The notes beneath the pieces were generated by a model. The model was not told the origin of the DNA and did no database searches. It saw nothing but the letters and a program-made list of their open reading frames with translations. Below are positions 1 through 12,810 of a stretch of 64,000 nt of DNA, one piece after another. The DNA is from Ailurus styani (lineage: Eukaryota; Chordata; Mammalia; Carnivora; Ailuridae). The stretch is taken from contig LNAC01000689.1 in assembly GCA_002007465.1 (NCBI GenBank), forward strand, positions 279,377-343,376, given 5' to 3'. Position 1 is the first letter of the stretch; every line of letters starts with the position of its first letter. Position numbers and translations under genes: made by a program.

Positions 1-534
1 CTCAGGGGCACGTGCACCCGAATGTTTATAGCAGCAATGTCCACAATAGCCAAACTATGGAAAGAACCTAGATGTCCATCAACAGATGAATGGATAAAGA
101 AGATGTGGTATATATATACAATGGAATACTATGCAGCCATCAAAAGAAACGAAATCTTGCCATTTGCAAAGACGCGGATGGAATTAGAGGATATTATCCT
201 GAGCGAAATAAGTCAATCAGAGAAAGACAATTATTATATGATCTCTCTGATATGAGGAATTTGAGGAGCAGGGCGGGGCGTTGTGGGGCATAGGGAGGGA
301 AAAATAATGAAACAAGATGGGATCGGGAAGGAGACAAACCATAAGAGACTCCTAATCTCACAAAACAAACTGAGAGTTACTGGGGGGTGGGAGGGTAGGG
401 ATAGGGTGGATGGGTTATGGACATTGGGGAGGGTTTGTGCTATGGTGAGTGCTGTGAAAGGTGTAAGCCTGATGACTCACAGACCTGTACCTCTGGGCCA
501 AATAATAATAATAATAGTAATAATAATAAAATAA
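1..534 (+). mobile_element. L1 3' end (ORF2 C-terminus plus 3' UTR), young carnivore type
   Basis: The first 255 bases encode the C-terminal end of L1 ORF2p in frame, with the typical WIKKMWYIYTMEYYAAIK block. This is followed by the G-rich carnivore L1 3' UTR (GGGGGGTGGGAGGGTAGGG and the text to about 500). It ends in an AAT-rich simple tail rather than pure poly(A). The element continues below position 1. One early in-frame stop after LI suggests a slightly shortened C-terminus. It is probably inactive, but only the end is visible. Confidence 0.9.
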
Positions 535-535
535 A
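505..535. repeat. (AAT)n at the L1 3' end
   Basis: AAT-rich repeats form the 3' tail of the L1 at 1-534, broken by a single TAG unit. Confidence 0.85.
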
Positions 536-2674
536 CTTTTTTTTAGTAATTAATTTCCTTTTTGGAACTATTTCAGAAGCCATGAAAAACAACTTGAAAA
601 ATAAGAATTCTTAGCTATTAATTAAAATAACCCATCAATAATGTATGGTTCTGAGCAAAAATCCTATCAAGGATAGGCATAGCCAACATACTTATGCCTG
701 AAGAGCACATTACTCCCATCATTCTCTCCCTACTCATCACTCACTATTTGGTCACCAAGTACAAACCACTTGCCTGCCTTCAAAAATCAATTCATAATAC
801 CCCTAACCACAGCTGACCTAAAAGAAATATATGGCTTATTATAACATGAACTTTATACTAAAAACAGAACTACTGGAAATGAATCTTCATTTTCATTACC
901 CTTTTCAGTAATGGTATAGAAATGAGCCAGTTAGGGAGCCAAAGTTAATAAGGTCCCAAAATAAAAGACGGTCGAGGGTACTGCATCATGCCTCTGAAAT
1001 CAAATCCATAACATCCATCAACACAACAAACAAACACAAGAAAATTTATTTCTGTATTAAAAACCACAGAAATAAGTTTTGGAAATAGAATCTGCATTGG
1101 AAACCCAACTTCTGAGCAGACCTTGTGGCACATCCAGCCGCCATTGTGTTTCCTCAGCCGCGGACTGTGGTCCAGCCATGCGCCGCTGCTGAGACGAAGG
1201 CCAGTGCTCAGCCTGTGTATGAACACATACTCCAAAGCACCTTCTTCCAGTGCGGTTTCACCAGGGGCAAAAACAGATCCTGCGGGTTGTAGGCCAAAGG
1301 AAAATAGCATGTACCTTGCTCATAATTTGAGAATACTAAGGTGTTAGAAAGCCATGTGCCTTATCATTATACGACAAATTCAGGAAAAAAGCACTTCACA
1401 AGCTGAACACAACCTACTTGTCCGACTATTCCGTCAGTCCCGGGTCACAGGGCTGTCTGCACCCCCCGTGCCCTTACGCATCTGCTCTGTCTGGAATGTT
1501 CCTCCCTTTGAGGACTGCAAGTTCCTACTCCGCTTCCTCTTCAAGGCACGGCTCCAAGTGCATCTCCCAAACAGCAGACAGAAAAGCCTTAAGCAGCATG
1601 AAAATGGTGTGTATTATCTTATTAACAGTCCCCCAAGCCGTACAAACTCATTTACTTTTTGCCTCTCATACCTAACCACCTACAGACACATGAATTTAGT
1701 ACCAGAAACTCCTTGGCTTTTTCTCAGAAACTTTATTCAGGTCTCTACTCTCAAGGACCCTAGAATGTTCACTGTGGAGGCAAGACTCAGCTGTAAACTG
1801 AATACACGGCAAAATATAAAGAGAGTGTGGGAGGAAGTTGTTAAGAGTTCAGAGAAGAAGCCACCAGTACACCTGGAGAAGAGTCTACGGACAACAACGC
1901 AGTCCGCAGAGGAAAACCCTGGAGAGACAGTCCAGAGAGAGGAGACAGAATGCACAGCGGGGCGGGGTACTCAGATATCAGGCCACACGGCGAAGCTGGA
2001 CACGAGCAGGGCCTCGGACTGCTGAGGGCGAAGTGACGCAACAGGACTGTCTCGGTCCCCTGTATTCCAGTCCCCCGCCACTCCAAGATTCTACTGAATT
2101 CCAGAAAGTCATGTGTGTCCATAAACAGACTCATGACGGAGTAGGAAACTGAGGGGTTGTCCGCAGACCAACTCTATCACCAAGGTCATGAAAGCAGGAA
2201 CGGCACAGAGGAGTGTAAGCCTAGAAGACGTCTCTCCTCAGTTTCCGTAGACAAGTATATCCAAGTGCCCACTCAACCTCTTTAGCTGGTGTCCAATGAA
2301 GGTCTCACTCACATTCTCAAAGTCCACCTCTGGTACCTCCCAATGAAACCTGCTCGGCTCACACAGTCTTCCGCCTCTCAGTTAAGCACAACTCCATCCT
2401 TCCCACTCGCTCAGGTTAAAAGCCACGACTCCCCCTTCTCTCCTACCACACACACGACCCCCCCAAGAAAGTGCCAGAATCTGCCTTCTCACCACCTCTG
2501 TGACTTGGCGGAAGTCACCATTACCTGCCGCCTAGCTTCCGTTCACAGCCTCATTGGTTTTCTCGCTGGGCTGCGCTCACCGCCTCCATCTGCGCTTCTC
2601 CACAGGCTGGTCTCGGCAGAGCAGCCAGACTGGCGGTTACTACGGTAAGCCGAGTCAGTTCTACCAAAGCCAGT

Positions 2675-2845
2675 CGGGGGAGCCGGCTGAGCATCCGACT
2701 CTTGATTTTGACTCAGGTCATGACCTCAGGACCCTGGGATTAAGTCCCATGTCCATGCTCTACAAAAAGTCTGCTTGAGATTCTCCCGCTCCCTCTGCCC
2801 CTACCCCCGTTATCTCTGAAACAAATAAATTCTTAAAAAAAAAAA
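2675..2845 (+). mobile_element. CAN-SINE, older copy
   Basis: A tRNA-derived head ('gagcatccgactcttgattt', 'ctcaggtcatgacctcagg') is followed by a CT-rich tract, 'aaataaattctt' and a poly(A) of about 12. It is followed almost directly by a second copy, which probably inserted into or next to its tail. Confidence 0.9.
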
Positions 2846-2849
2846 TTCA

Positions 2850-3058
2850 GGGGCACCTCAGTGGCTCAGTCGGGTTAAGCATCTGCCTTTGGCTCAGGTC
2901 ATGATCTCAGGGGCCTGGGATCAAGTCCTGCATCGGGCTCCCTGATCAGCAGAGGGTCTGCTTCTCTCTCTCTCTGACTCTCCTCCCCACTTGTTTGTTC
3001 TCGCTCTCTCTCTCAAAAAATTAACAAACAAATAATAAATAAAAAATAAATTAAAAAT
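2850..3058 (+). mobile_element. CAN-SINE, tandem neighbour
   Basis: A full-length layout: 'ggggcacctcagtggctcag', 'ggctcaggtcatgatctcag', a CT-rich tract and an A/AAT-rich tail. It follows the previous copy head-to-tail with only four bases between them. Confidence 0.92.
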
Positions 3059-3221
3059 TCTATGGTCCCCCTTTCTCTCAGAACAAAAGCTACCTTCTCT
3101 GCAATCACTGGCCAGGTCCTGAGTAACAAGACTCTCCATTAACTTCAGACTCACCCAGCACTCTCCCTTCTATTCTTGCTCTCTCTACCCAGGCCACCGT
3201 GGCCTCTTCATTTGTCCTCGT

Positions 3222-3223
<2 letters not shown>

Positions 3224-3267
<44 letters not shown>
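3224..3267. repeat. (CA)n microsatellite
   Basis: About 22 uninterrupted AC units beside the L2 relic. It is likely polymorphic. Confidence 0.95.
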
Positions 3268-3270
<3 letters not shown>

Positions 3271-3600
3271 CTGCCCCAAGGCCTTTGCACTGGCTGTTCC
3301 CTCTGCATGCAAAGCACTTCACCCAGACACCTACTTCGCTGGCTCCTTCCTTGAGTCTTGGTAAGACCCACCCTGACCAGCCTATCTAAAATTATAACCA
3401 GCCTCCCCCTGCCCCTCCGCCACACACACTCCCCTCTACTCCGCTGCGTCTCCTCCCAGAGCACATGTCTGCCATGTCTATCGTTTACTGTCGGATGGGG
3501 TAATAAGGCTGTTCATGCCCCCATCCCACCCCCTGCCCTGATGGGTCGTAAGCATGGGGAACAAACAGTGCCTGGCACCTCAACCACAACCAGAACACAT
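3268..3600 (-). mobile_element. L2 LINE 3' end relic
   Basis: The plus strand shows the reverse complement of L2 3' text in order: 'gcctttgcactggctgttcc', 'gaccagcctatctaaaatta', 'tcgtttactgtcggatg' and 'cagtgcctggcacctca'. A CA repeat abuts it at the low side. It is ancient and non-coding. Confidence 0.8.
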
Positions 3601-4224
3601 GCTGAGAGAGGCTGAAGCGCCAACGGACACAGAGAACAGGAGAGGGCGACATGGCCATAATCGGGCTGATTCATAACCTCGCACCTTCTCTGAAAAACAG
3701 CAGCGTCCGCCACCCCTCTCCTCCCCAGCCTTAGCTCAGTGGATGGGGTGGCATTTCCCACAGCAGACTGTTCTCTAAACCAACTCAACTGGCTGCCTCG
3801 GGTGAGTCAGGGCTTCTGGTGGAGCCAGGTGTAGTTTAGCACTTGTGGGGCCCCCACCCTTGGGCCCTAACGGAAAGCCTGCCAGTATACAGCTCCGCCC
3901 ACTTCCACAGACCTCCCGGCAGCCTCCAGGCCAGGGAGGAACGTGCCCAGCAGAGACCTCACCTCCATGAAGCAAGAGGAAAGCCAAGCCAAGGCCTGAC
4001 GCCAGTCAATCTCATCTGTTTAGAAATAAACAGACCGCTAAAGAAGACCAGGTATTTGAATAAAACCAGCAAAACAAACAACTCTACAGGAAGGAAAAGA
4101 TTCAGGCAAAGGAAGAGAAATAGGAGAGGCTTAAGGTATAATCATGAATTTGCAATAGGCTGTTAAAAAGGGAATAATTACAAAATAGAAAAAACTCCTG
4201 GAGATTAAGATTCATCTTTTGATA

Positions 4225-4560
4225 GACCATCTACTACCGTGTTATCCCCACTGGGTGGCCGTGAGCCACGCGTGTGGCTGAGCATTTGTAATGTGGCCTG
4301 TCTGGACAGAGATGCACGGTGAGTGTAAAACACACACCAAATTCTGAAGACTCAGTATGAAAAAGAAAATGTAAAATACCTTAGCAATTTTTATACATAT
4401 GTCGAAAGGATAGTACTTTAGATGAACTGGGTTAAATAAAATATTATTAAAATTAATTTCACTGGTTTCTTTTTTACTTTCACTAATATGACCACTAGAA
4501 AAATTTTAATTACATATATGGCCCATACTGTATTTCTACCAGAAAGTGCTGGTCTAGAAT
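4225..4560. mobile_element. hAT (Charlie-like) DNA transposon relic
   Basis: The left arm has 'ccgtgagccacgcgtgtggc' and 'gagcatttgtaatgtggcc', and the right arm has 'cccatactgtatttctacca' and 'gctggtctagaat'. This is the imperfect arrangement seen in hAT-Charlie MER elements ('agccacatgtggct'). It has an AT-rich interior and no ORF. Confidence 0.55.
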
Positions 4561-4889
4561 ATACCGTTAAAAATATTGCCAAGAATACAGAACAAAAAAA
4601 GAAGCAAAAAATGAGAAAAGACAAGTATTATGAAGAAATAATCCAGAAGGGCCAGTATTGAGTAGTAGGGGTTCCCAAAAAAGAGAGCCGAGAAAACAGA
4701 AGAAAGGTTTAAGTGGCTGTGAGTCTTCAAATGGAAAAGGTCCATTAAGTACAGACCTAAAGAAAAACAATGAGAAAAAAAGAAACCACAGAAACCAAAA
4801 ACTTTAGCTAGTGACATATTCCTGAAAACCCAGATTGCCACGGTTGACGGGTTTAAAGGGATTCCGGAAAGGGGGGGGGGGGAGGGAAT

Positions 4890-4890
4890 N
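4890..4890. other. Single ambiguous base after a G12 run
   Basis: The N follows G12 and GGGAAT. Confidence 0.95.
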
Positions 4891-6226
4891 GAGTTCATGG
4901 CAGATGTAGGAAGACGGCAAATGTCTAAACTGTGAAGCGAGAAGACCACAAGGGTGGGATGGAAGCGCGGGGACAGCAGTGTCACAGAGCCAGGGGCACA
5001 GACAGCTCAGGTGAAGACGCAGCTTCAACCTGAATGAGACACCAGCAGCAGGACTGAAACGAACAGCTACCGGAAGCTGGCCAGGGGGTGCACAAGTCAT
5101 ACTTCCCAGTGTGGGGGGAGGGTCAGCAGCCCCCAGCCATCACGTGACCATCAAGAACTAGAAACAGAAACATACTCTTTTCATGGTCCAGAAGCAGCCT
5201 CGGAAGTAATAAACGTAGAAATGGTTAGGCGTGATTCATTCTGGGGAATGGCACGAAGGGAAGGGCGTGGCAGGTGCTCTTCGCACCACCTGCGTGGCAG
5301 GTGACTGTCTCCCCAGCTTACATCCTCCAGTGCCATGTGGGAGTCTCCCACATGCAAACAACTTTAACAATTAACGATAGAAATAAAGTGGGAACAGCTG
5401 AAAGGGATCTGGGTTAGGGACCGGAAAACCAACTAGGAAACACCAGCGGTACAGAAGAGAACAAATCCTGGAAAAACGAGGAGTCATGACAGCGTCAGCA
5501 GATCCAACAGGCTGTTAGAGACAGAAGTCACAGGGCACACCGGGACAGGGATGGTGAATGAAGAGCATTACAGATCTCCCGCACAGAAAGTTTGGGAGGA
5601 ATACTGAAGAGAAGAAAGCAGGCACACGAAGAATGAAATCATAAGGGCTGACAGTGCAGTATTAGAGGGACACCTAAATGCATGAGCTCCACGACAGGAC
5701 TTCTCACTGAGGATCACCTGTTGGAACTGAGAGCATCTGCGACCCTCTGAAATGACACATAAATGCACGTCTGCATGCCTACCAGAAGGGTGGGGGTTGG
5801 GGGAGAGAGGGCACGTGTCCACTGCTGTCACCCAATTCTCGAAAGGAACCGCAACATGGCTCCATTTCGTGGGACAAACCGCACAGATCTCAGGTCCAGG
5901 ATCACAGCTGACCATGTGGAAGCCACCAGCATAAGACAGTTAAGAAGAAGCAACACTATGCAACCCAACCATCAGTCTGTCGAGGGAGACCGTGCACAGA
6001 GGGAGAATGAGGACAGTTCATGCGCACGCTCCCGTAAGAAGCCGAAGGGGATGAAGGGACAGGAGACAAGAAGGGAGAGACTCCGCAGGATCGAAAGGAA
6101 GAAAGCAAAGAGACAGACGTGCGCGAGCAGAAGAAATCTCAACCAGAAACAAGTCAATGCTGGAAGCAGCATTTCCAGATTTGAGCAGACACAAAACAGA
6201 TTTCACCAGATAAAAAAGGAAGTAGG

Positions 6227-6430
6227 TTGGGCGCCTGGGTGGCTCAGTGGGTTAAAGCCTCTGCTTTCGGCTCAGGTCATGATCTCAGGGTCCTGGGATC
6301 GAGGCCCGCATCGGGCTCCCTGCTCGGCAGGGAGCCTGCTTCCTCCTCTCTCTCTGCCTGCCTCTCTGCCTACTTGTAATCTCTCTCTCTCTCTCTGTCA
6401 AATAAATAAATAAAATCTTTAAAAAAAAAA
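6227..6430 (+). mobile_element. CAN-SINE, young, with target duplication
   Basis: A near-consensus head ('gcgcctgggtggctcagtgg'), CT tract and poly(A) are flanked by a 15-bp duplication aaaaaaggaagtagg at 6212-6226 and 6431-6445. The clean duplication points to a recent insertion. Confidence 0.95.
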
Positions 6431-6535
6431 AAAAAAGGAAGTAGGTGGAGGAGAGAGAAGGGATAGAGATAAAAATTAACACCGAGACAGAAAGACAGTG
6501 GTATCCGATAGATGGTTTCCCTGAAAGAAAGAAGA

Positions 6536-6680
6536 GGGGTGCCCGGCTGGCTCAGTGGGTGCAGCATGTGACTCTTGATCTTGGGCTCATGAGCTCGAGC
6601 CCCATGTTGGGTATCGAGATTACTTAAAAATAAGAAATCTTTAAAATTATTTTAAAAATAAAAAAATTTTTTTTAAATAA
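6536..6680 (+). mobile_element. CAN-SINE-related element, short form without CT tract
   Basis: The head 'ggggtgcccggctggctcag' is followed by 'gactcttgatcttgggctca' and 'gccccatgttgggtatcgag', then directly 'attacttaaaaata'. The CT-rich tract of the standard element is absent, as in the related copy at 52037. Confidence 0.85.
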
Positions 6681-7212
6681 AAGAAATAAGACTCCGTGTG
6701 GCTATGGACAGCAAATAATTTTGAAATTCATATCCATTTTTCAGAATGTTGGATTTCACTCTTCAAAACAACTGAGTTCAAGTCCTGAACTTAACAAGTA
6801 ATATAAACAGCATCCGAGTTTCAAGCCTTCTGCACATGCGCAGACAAGCCTCAAGGCCAGGGCAGCGCCGCAGGGCCGGCCAGCACTTGCATGGGACCAA
6901 GTCAGACACAGAGCACAGCGGTTTCACATGAGCTACTAAAAACTCACTCGATACTCACTTGCACTGAAACTGCAGGTTGCTAGTTCTGAACGACCTCCAT
7001 GCAGCGGATCCCCCATGGGAGACCCTCACCAAGCTGGCAGCACCCTCCACTGGCTCCAATCTCTATTCTGTGTTGTCCTCACCCACCAACTGTCCCAGAG
7101 GCCGCCTGCTTGCCAAGCCACGATGCCAGAAATTATCTGTTATGTTTGGATTCTCTCCTGGTTCTTCCTAGCATTCTATAAATGTTATTCCCAATAATAT
7201 TATGATCATTTT

Positions 7213-7403
7213 TTTTTAAGATTTATCCATTCATGTGTATGTGGGGGGGGGCGGAGAGAGAATGTGAGTGGGGGCAGAGGCGAAGGAGACTGTCCGAGCG
7301 CGGAGCTTGACCTGGGGGCTTGATCTCACAACTCCGGAGATCACACGACCTGAGCTGAAACCAAGAGTCAGATGCTCAACGGACTGAGCCACCCAGGCAC
7401 CCC
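7213..7403 (-). mobile_element. CAN-SINE, with target duplication
   Basis: The reverse-oriented copy has a poly(T) start, 'gacctgagctgaa' and a terminal 'actgagccacccaggcaccc'. The flanks repeat atgatcatttt at 7202-7212 and 7404-7414. Confidence 0.93.
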
Positions 7404-7672
7404 ATGATCATTTTGATATTAATTACTTTTCTGTGTGTGGGGAGGTGGGCAACAGAATCATTACAATTTCTAACTCTTGGGATTGTTCCGGTGTATTTAA
7501 AAACACTCAATATAAAACTGAAATTTTCTCTTTTAAACTTTCCTTATTTCTGCAAAAACTTAATTTTATTTACATCTGTTATAATAACATCACTCAAAAG
7601 AGCTGCATCGATTTTCATCAGATTTGGGGGCTATTTCTGGAGCGACTGAACTGCATATAAAAGGCTATGACA

Positions 7673-7866
7673 GGGCGCCTAGGTGGCTCAGTGGGTTAAA
7701 GCCTCTGCTTTCAGCTCAGGTCATGATCTCAGCGTCCTGGGATCGAGGCCCGCATCGGGCTCCCTGCTCAGCGGGGAGCCTGCTTCCTCCTCTCTCTCTG
7801 CCTGCCTCTCTGCCTATTTGTGATCTCTCTCTGTCAAATAAATAGATAAAATCTTTAAAAAAAAAA
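7673..7866 (+). mobile_element. CAN-SINE, young, with target duplication
   Basis: A near-consensus mustelid-type copy ('gttaaagcctctgctttcag'). The 13-bp duplication aaaggctatgaca is at 7660-7672 and 7867-7879. It is the last SINE before a SINE-free block of about 13 kb. Confidence 0.95.
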
Positions 7867-8740
7867 AAAGGCTATGACAAAAACGAAATTCATTTTGGGA
7901 GGGCCTTCTCCAAGAGCTAAGCGGTTACATCCCAAAGAACCCAATACAGAACATAGTCGAGATTCTGTCTGTCTGTCGGGGGAACATGACACATGTATCA
8001 AAACTACATGGAGAATCTGAAGAGTGTTTCAAATGTGAGATCCAAATCCAGGGTCACAAGAAGAAATGCTGGCTTGCCATGGAGCAGCAAATGCTTATCA
8101 AATGGAAGAATCCATCCATATGATGGTGATCAGCTCTCTAAAACAAAACAGGTGACCTACTAGTGATAAAAAGCAACATCAACATCACCAAAAATTTTCT
8201 TTTGTTTTAAAATGGGACACCTGGTTTAACTAACTCAATTTTCATTACTGTATGTACCTGAATTTTATAAAACTATTTTGTTATGAATTTGGTAGCCTAC
8301 AGTTCAGAGACTCCACTAATTCAGAAACAACTATACCTGAATGAGGCTGTATTAGGCTTGCCAATGTATTTCTTTATAAACTGCACTGAAGCAACAAGAT
8401 AACACTATTGACCTCACCAAACCAGCAATTTAATCATAAACAGAATGAGTCTGTATTCCATTACTAAGCACTATGGTAATATCTCAAAATCAATGACTTC
8501 TATAAAGAGCCAACATGATTTCAACTTTCTAGTTAAATTAGTTATGTGAAAGCTATAATGACCATAGATCAATTTACAACTGCTATAAAAATAAGACTCC
8601 TTGAAGTGAAAGTCACTTTGTATGCTGCTAAGTGACTGTTAAATGGCTGACAAGACATAATCCACTTTTGATATTAAGATGCTCACAGATCTTCTGCAGT
8701 AGAAAGAAAAACTGGAAAGAGCAACTTATAAAAAATTTAC

Positions 8741-8825
8741 CTTCTTTGAATCTCCAATTCTTCTTGTGATGGGCCATTTTGAACTTGGGCAGGTAGTTGA
8801 GAATTTTGTCTAGGCAATGTTGGCC
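8741..8825 (-). CDS. ENAH: ENAH (Mena) exon 4: linker after the EVH1 domain
   Basis: This 85-nt exon starts with GG, completing Gly117, then encodes PTLPRQNSQLPAQVQNGP and SQEELEIQR, ending with AG, the first two bases of the next Arg codon (residue 145). This is the linker leading into the glutamine-rich LERER-repeat region of Mena, which is encoded in exons outside the window. The acceptor is CCTTCCTTTTAG (AG at 8827-8826), a good polypyrimidine tract. The donor is GTAAAT (8740-8735). The phase matches both exon 3 and the INV exon. The region encoding the LERER repeats, proline core and EVH2 domain was looked for in 1-8740 and not found, so exon 5 is presumed to lie below position 1. Confidence 0.96.
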
Positions 8826-9480
8826 CTAAAAGGAAGGAAAACATTATAGATGAACATTACCTTTATTGTTAGCTGGGCGGAAGAGATAAAATCATGAGAA
8901 GAAAAACATAAAACCATCACATATTTACAAATGTATCTTCTTTTTTTGTTTAGCAAAATAAAATATAAGCTTTACATAACACACAGCAAATGAAAGACTG
9001 CAACATAATACTGTCATCATCTTCAGAAGGCTTACTTGAAACAAATGGAAAACATCAACGATAAAGGAAAAATAAACACTTATATATGAAGAGCTTGAGG
9101 AAAACAAGTGTTCAATGAGCATCTGAATAGGCACCTGAGCTGGACGTTTCTAAGACAATGAGACATTCTCTTTGGGGTACTTATTCATGAAGTGGAGAGG
9201 GAGAACTTAAATGAAAAAATCAGAATTCAAAAACTCACCTAAATAGAACACTGGAAATGAAAAACAGGAGAGAGAGAGCATGAGAACCTTATTACTAGGA
9301 TGAAGAATGCTAATGCATTTATCAAATTTGCCCAATTTAAGCTGCCATTTTTATTTAATGGCTTGGCATTTCCAGCACTGGTGAAAACAAACATTTGCTA
9401 AACTTCTATATATAATTAACCTACTTATCTTTATTTTTAATGTAACAGAGGTAATCTTAATAACTTTTCATTTGGGGCTA

Positions 9481-9538
9481 AAAAAAAACAAAACAAAAAC
9501 AAAAACAAAAAAACCAAAACCAAAACCAAAACAAACCA
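9481..9538. repeat. (AAAAC)n-rich tract
   Basis: An irregular AAAAC/AAAACC tract without a recognisable SINE head, so it is a simple repeat or an orphan A-rich tail. Confidence 0.8.
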
Positions 9539-12500
9539 CCCAAAAGCCAAAAAGCTACATTCAAACCAACACGGCTCTGTCACGAGAAACTAATGACCCT
9601 CCATTCCCACATACCGTGTGCAATGCAGACCCATTTTTACCGTCTTAAAACAAACACCACTAAATATGGGACAGTTTAATGTCACTGGATATAAAAATTA
9701 AATGTGTCATGATAGAAATAAATACTGGACCTAATATGCAAAGCCTAGGGTTAAAACAGAACAATCTTGAAATCTAACCCAGTAAACAAGAGAATCCAGT
9801 AAACAAGTAAATCTAGTGTGCCAGCAAATGCCCCTAACAGACATTTTGACAGTGTTTTGTAGGCCACTAGTACCAGAAACAGGTAAGAGAGAAACGCTTC
9901 TCTGTACTAACGCAAATTCTTGGTAACTGTGCCATGCTAGGGAAGTAAATCTTGCGGCTAGAAGGATGAGGTTCGGGCAATGTTGATACGGTACTGGCAT
10001 ATCCCAAATGTGGAAAAACAGATAAATGGATCTAAACTTACCTACGAAATTTTTTTCTCATCTCTTTACCCATTTCTAGATTAATCATATAATTTGTCCT
10101 CTAAAAGACAAGTTACATGACAATTGCAGTGATGTATTTCATTAGATTTCCTAAGTCTATTTTGAAAACCACATAAAGGAAATATTAAAATATATTAATC
10201 CTATGTTATCAGCAACAACAAAAAATCAAAAAACGTTTTAAGTTAATGTTAAACACGCACTTAAATTTTTGCATAAATGAAAAATAGAACTTGTCTAGTA
10301 AACAGGCCGGAATTCTTTCCTTCTTTTGGAAATGAACACACTGATGTAAAAACAGAATGTCATATTAAACCATACACTAATGTCTAATACTCTCAGAAGG
10401 AAAAGATGTCTTATCGCTTCCGGCAGAAGGAGGGACAAACAGAAGACTGTGGGTGGAGGGTAAACTTGGGAAAATATGAACTATTTGGGGGAAGTATTTT
10501 TATATCCAAAGTTACATTTATCCAAAAATATTAAATGTGAGCATTTAGCCTGGGCAACTCATGAGACCATTCTGGCTTAATTACTTTTTGAAATAATGTT
10601 TGTTATTTAAGTGAAAAGCTCATACTGTTTGAATAATTAAATGGCTGGATGCCACGGAGAGACTCGTCCAGCACCCATCCCAAAAGAGGACACTAGCGTA
10701 CTGCTCACATCTAGCGCAGGCGTCTGTGACCGCCACGGTGATACTGACAGATGTAATTCCCCAATACACATCTACCGATCAAATAGACAAATTCAAGAGA
10801 AGGGTGTCAAAATTTCAACTCAAGCCTGATTTTATTCAATAGATTAAAAAAAAAACTAACAAAAGTTTTATTTAACTCAAAAAAAGTTTGAATGAAAAAA
10901 AAACTATCCTTTAAAAGCAATTTACAGAAACCGTTCTGGGGTTTTTTTAAGTTAAAAACTTAACGAACTTGTTTTAAAAGGAGGTTTTAAAAATGTGGGA
11001 AGTATTCTCTGGCTGGTATCATAAGAAATTTAATTTACCACCGTTTATTCATGCAGCCAAAAGAGGAAAACTTAAGGAGGAAATGAGGGGAATTTTAAAG
11101 TGAGGGGAATTCTGATCCCAGATAAGCTCCCCCGAGTGTTTTCTATGTGGTTCTTTGTGGTAACGGGCAGCTTGTCTTTCCACATGCAACCCCTCCCTGG
11201 TGGGCCGGAGAGGAGGGGCCTCCCCCTGGGGTCTTCTCGCACCTGTATTTAGTCTAGGTGTCTCGTCTGTTTCTTCTCCATCAGTACTGTCAAGTCACAA
11301 TAATGAGCACACTGAAACTCATGTGCATTAAAGATAATGTAAACACACCGTAAGCACTAAACAGAAGAGTTCGGGGTCACTGAGGAACTCCAGGGACACG
11401 ATCTCATCTTTCCTTCTGGTCAAACACTCTGCTGGGTCATTCAGGTGGCCGATCCCACCCACGTGAGGCTCACGACATGAAGCAGCAACTAGGAGCAGTC
11501 GAGGCTGCCAGCGGCCGCCGTGTTTTCTGACTATCACTACTACTTCACATCGGTCAAAGATTCCTAAATGAGTGTCTGTTCTCACAAAATGCAAAAAAAG
11601 GCACCTTCCTATCTGGCGGGCACCAGACAGTATTCTTACGAGCATCCTGTCATGGCTGACGGTTCTCTTTTGGGAAAAAAGAGGAGAGACACGTGAGTCT
11701 GCCCCATCCTTACTGCGGTGTCATGAAGAAGAGTAGCTAATTTTAAGGGTTACTTTCTCTGTTTTACTACCAGAGCCGGAGACAAGGACTGATATTAATC
11801 TGTCCTGGCTAGAACTCATATAGCAGAGATGTGACTTAGTTTGTAATAAAGAAAATGTGTCCATGTCCCTGATAGGTTCTCTATAAATGATGGAAAGCAG
11901 AATAGAGTGTCTCTCGAATCCAGGAATGAATGGCATTTCAGTCTTGTCTTAACACTGAGTTTTGGCTAAAGCACACTGCACCTGCTGTCACATTTTAATT
12001 TTCACAAATCTGGTTTCACACTTAGCCACAGACTGCTTAAAAACACAGGACTAAAAGACCAGGAGGTGTTATTATACACAATACAATCAAGTGTAAACTT
12101 AGCAATGTGGTAATTATATTATTGTACACAGTTAACTCAATTAAAGGTAATAATGGGGAAAATCTGCTTTTCAACACATTATTTTACAACTTAAAAATTC
12201 ACCTTTATTAAGGGCAAATCAATCCTCTCTGCAATTGGGTAAACTGTATCTATTATTCTGCATGTGGAACTCAACACAGTAAGTAGCAAAGTACAAAACA
12301 TCAAACAGATTTTCAGAATGAACTAAAAAAAAGTCCTAGTAACACCAAAACGCTAGTTCATGGCTAGTTTAAAAGGTGGCCTAGAAGAGTCCCCAGGAGA
12401 AGGCCAAGAGCAGCATCGTAAGAGTCACTGATCAAACCCTGGAGGCAGGGAGTTAGGAAGACCAGCAGCACAGGCTCACTGAGGGGACCGTGTCGCCCGG

Positions 12501-12809
12501 AACAAGCGGAAAATGGAACTCGAGGTGATTAAGAAATACATCAGAGTTTTCATTTTTGGAAATTTATAACACATGCTTCTTTGCCTAAACCAGCAGTACA
12601 TAAATTTTTAAATAGTTCTAAAGAGAATTAGGTAAAGAAACAATATCAGAAATACTGAAGAATCACATCAGAAACTGAGTCACATGGATAAAGTACATAT
12701 ACAGAGCTGAACTGTTTATATAAAATTTTAGCAATATTAATACTTTATAATTTTATCTCTCATAGAATAATTGGGCCAGTCAAGGTATACAGGAGTAAAA
12801 AAAAAAAAG

Positions 12810-12810
<1 letters not shown>

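Larger units (their letters stand above)
1..8740 (-). other. ENAH: ENAH intron 4, partial
   Basis: This is the 5' part of intron 4, starting at the donor GTAAAT next to 8740 and running off the window at position 1. It holds a young L1 3' end (1-534), six CAN-SINEs (2675-7866), an L2-like block with an embedded CA repeat (about 3224-3600) and a hAT-like relic (about 4225-4560). The stretches 540-2670, 3620-4220, 4560-6210 and 6690-7200 contain no gene I can recognise, only scattered short ORFs with no domain. Confidence 0.85.

Noticed and set aside
22..293. Small plus-strand ORFs at the left edge as independent genes
   Set aside because: They are the C-terminal end of an L1 ORF2 and its shadow frame.
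945..1310. 121-codon minus-strand ORF in the same sense as ENAH, with a fair splice acceptor (ACCCGCAG) ahead of part of it, considered as a cryptic ENAH exon
   Set aside because: Joined to exon 4 in phase it meets a stop within a few codons (after about nine residues), and no matching ENAH segment is known to me.
1354..2025. 223-codon plus-strand ORF
   Set aside because: No domain, no similarity I recognise, no splice or promoter context, and overlapping ORFs on the other strand. Treated as chance.
3176..3364. ORF with a His-Thr repeat
   Set aside because: Translation of the CA microsatellite.
5763..6413. 216-codon plus-strand ORF rich in Arg/Glu, checked as the ENAH LERER-repeat exon
   Set aside because: It is on the wrong strand, lacks the LERER periodicity and runs into a CAN-SINE.
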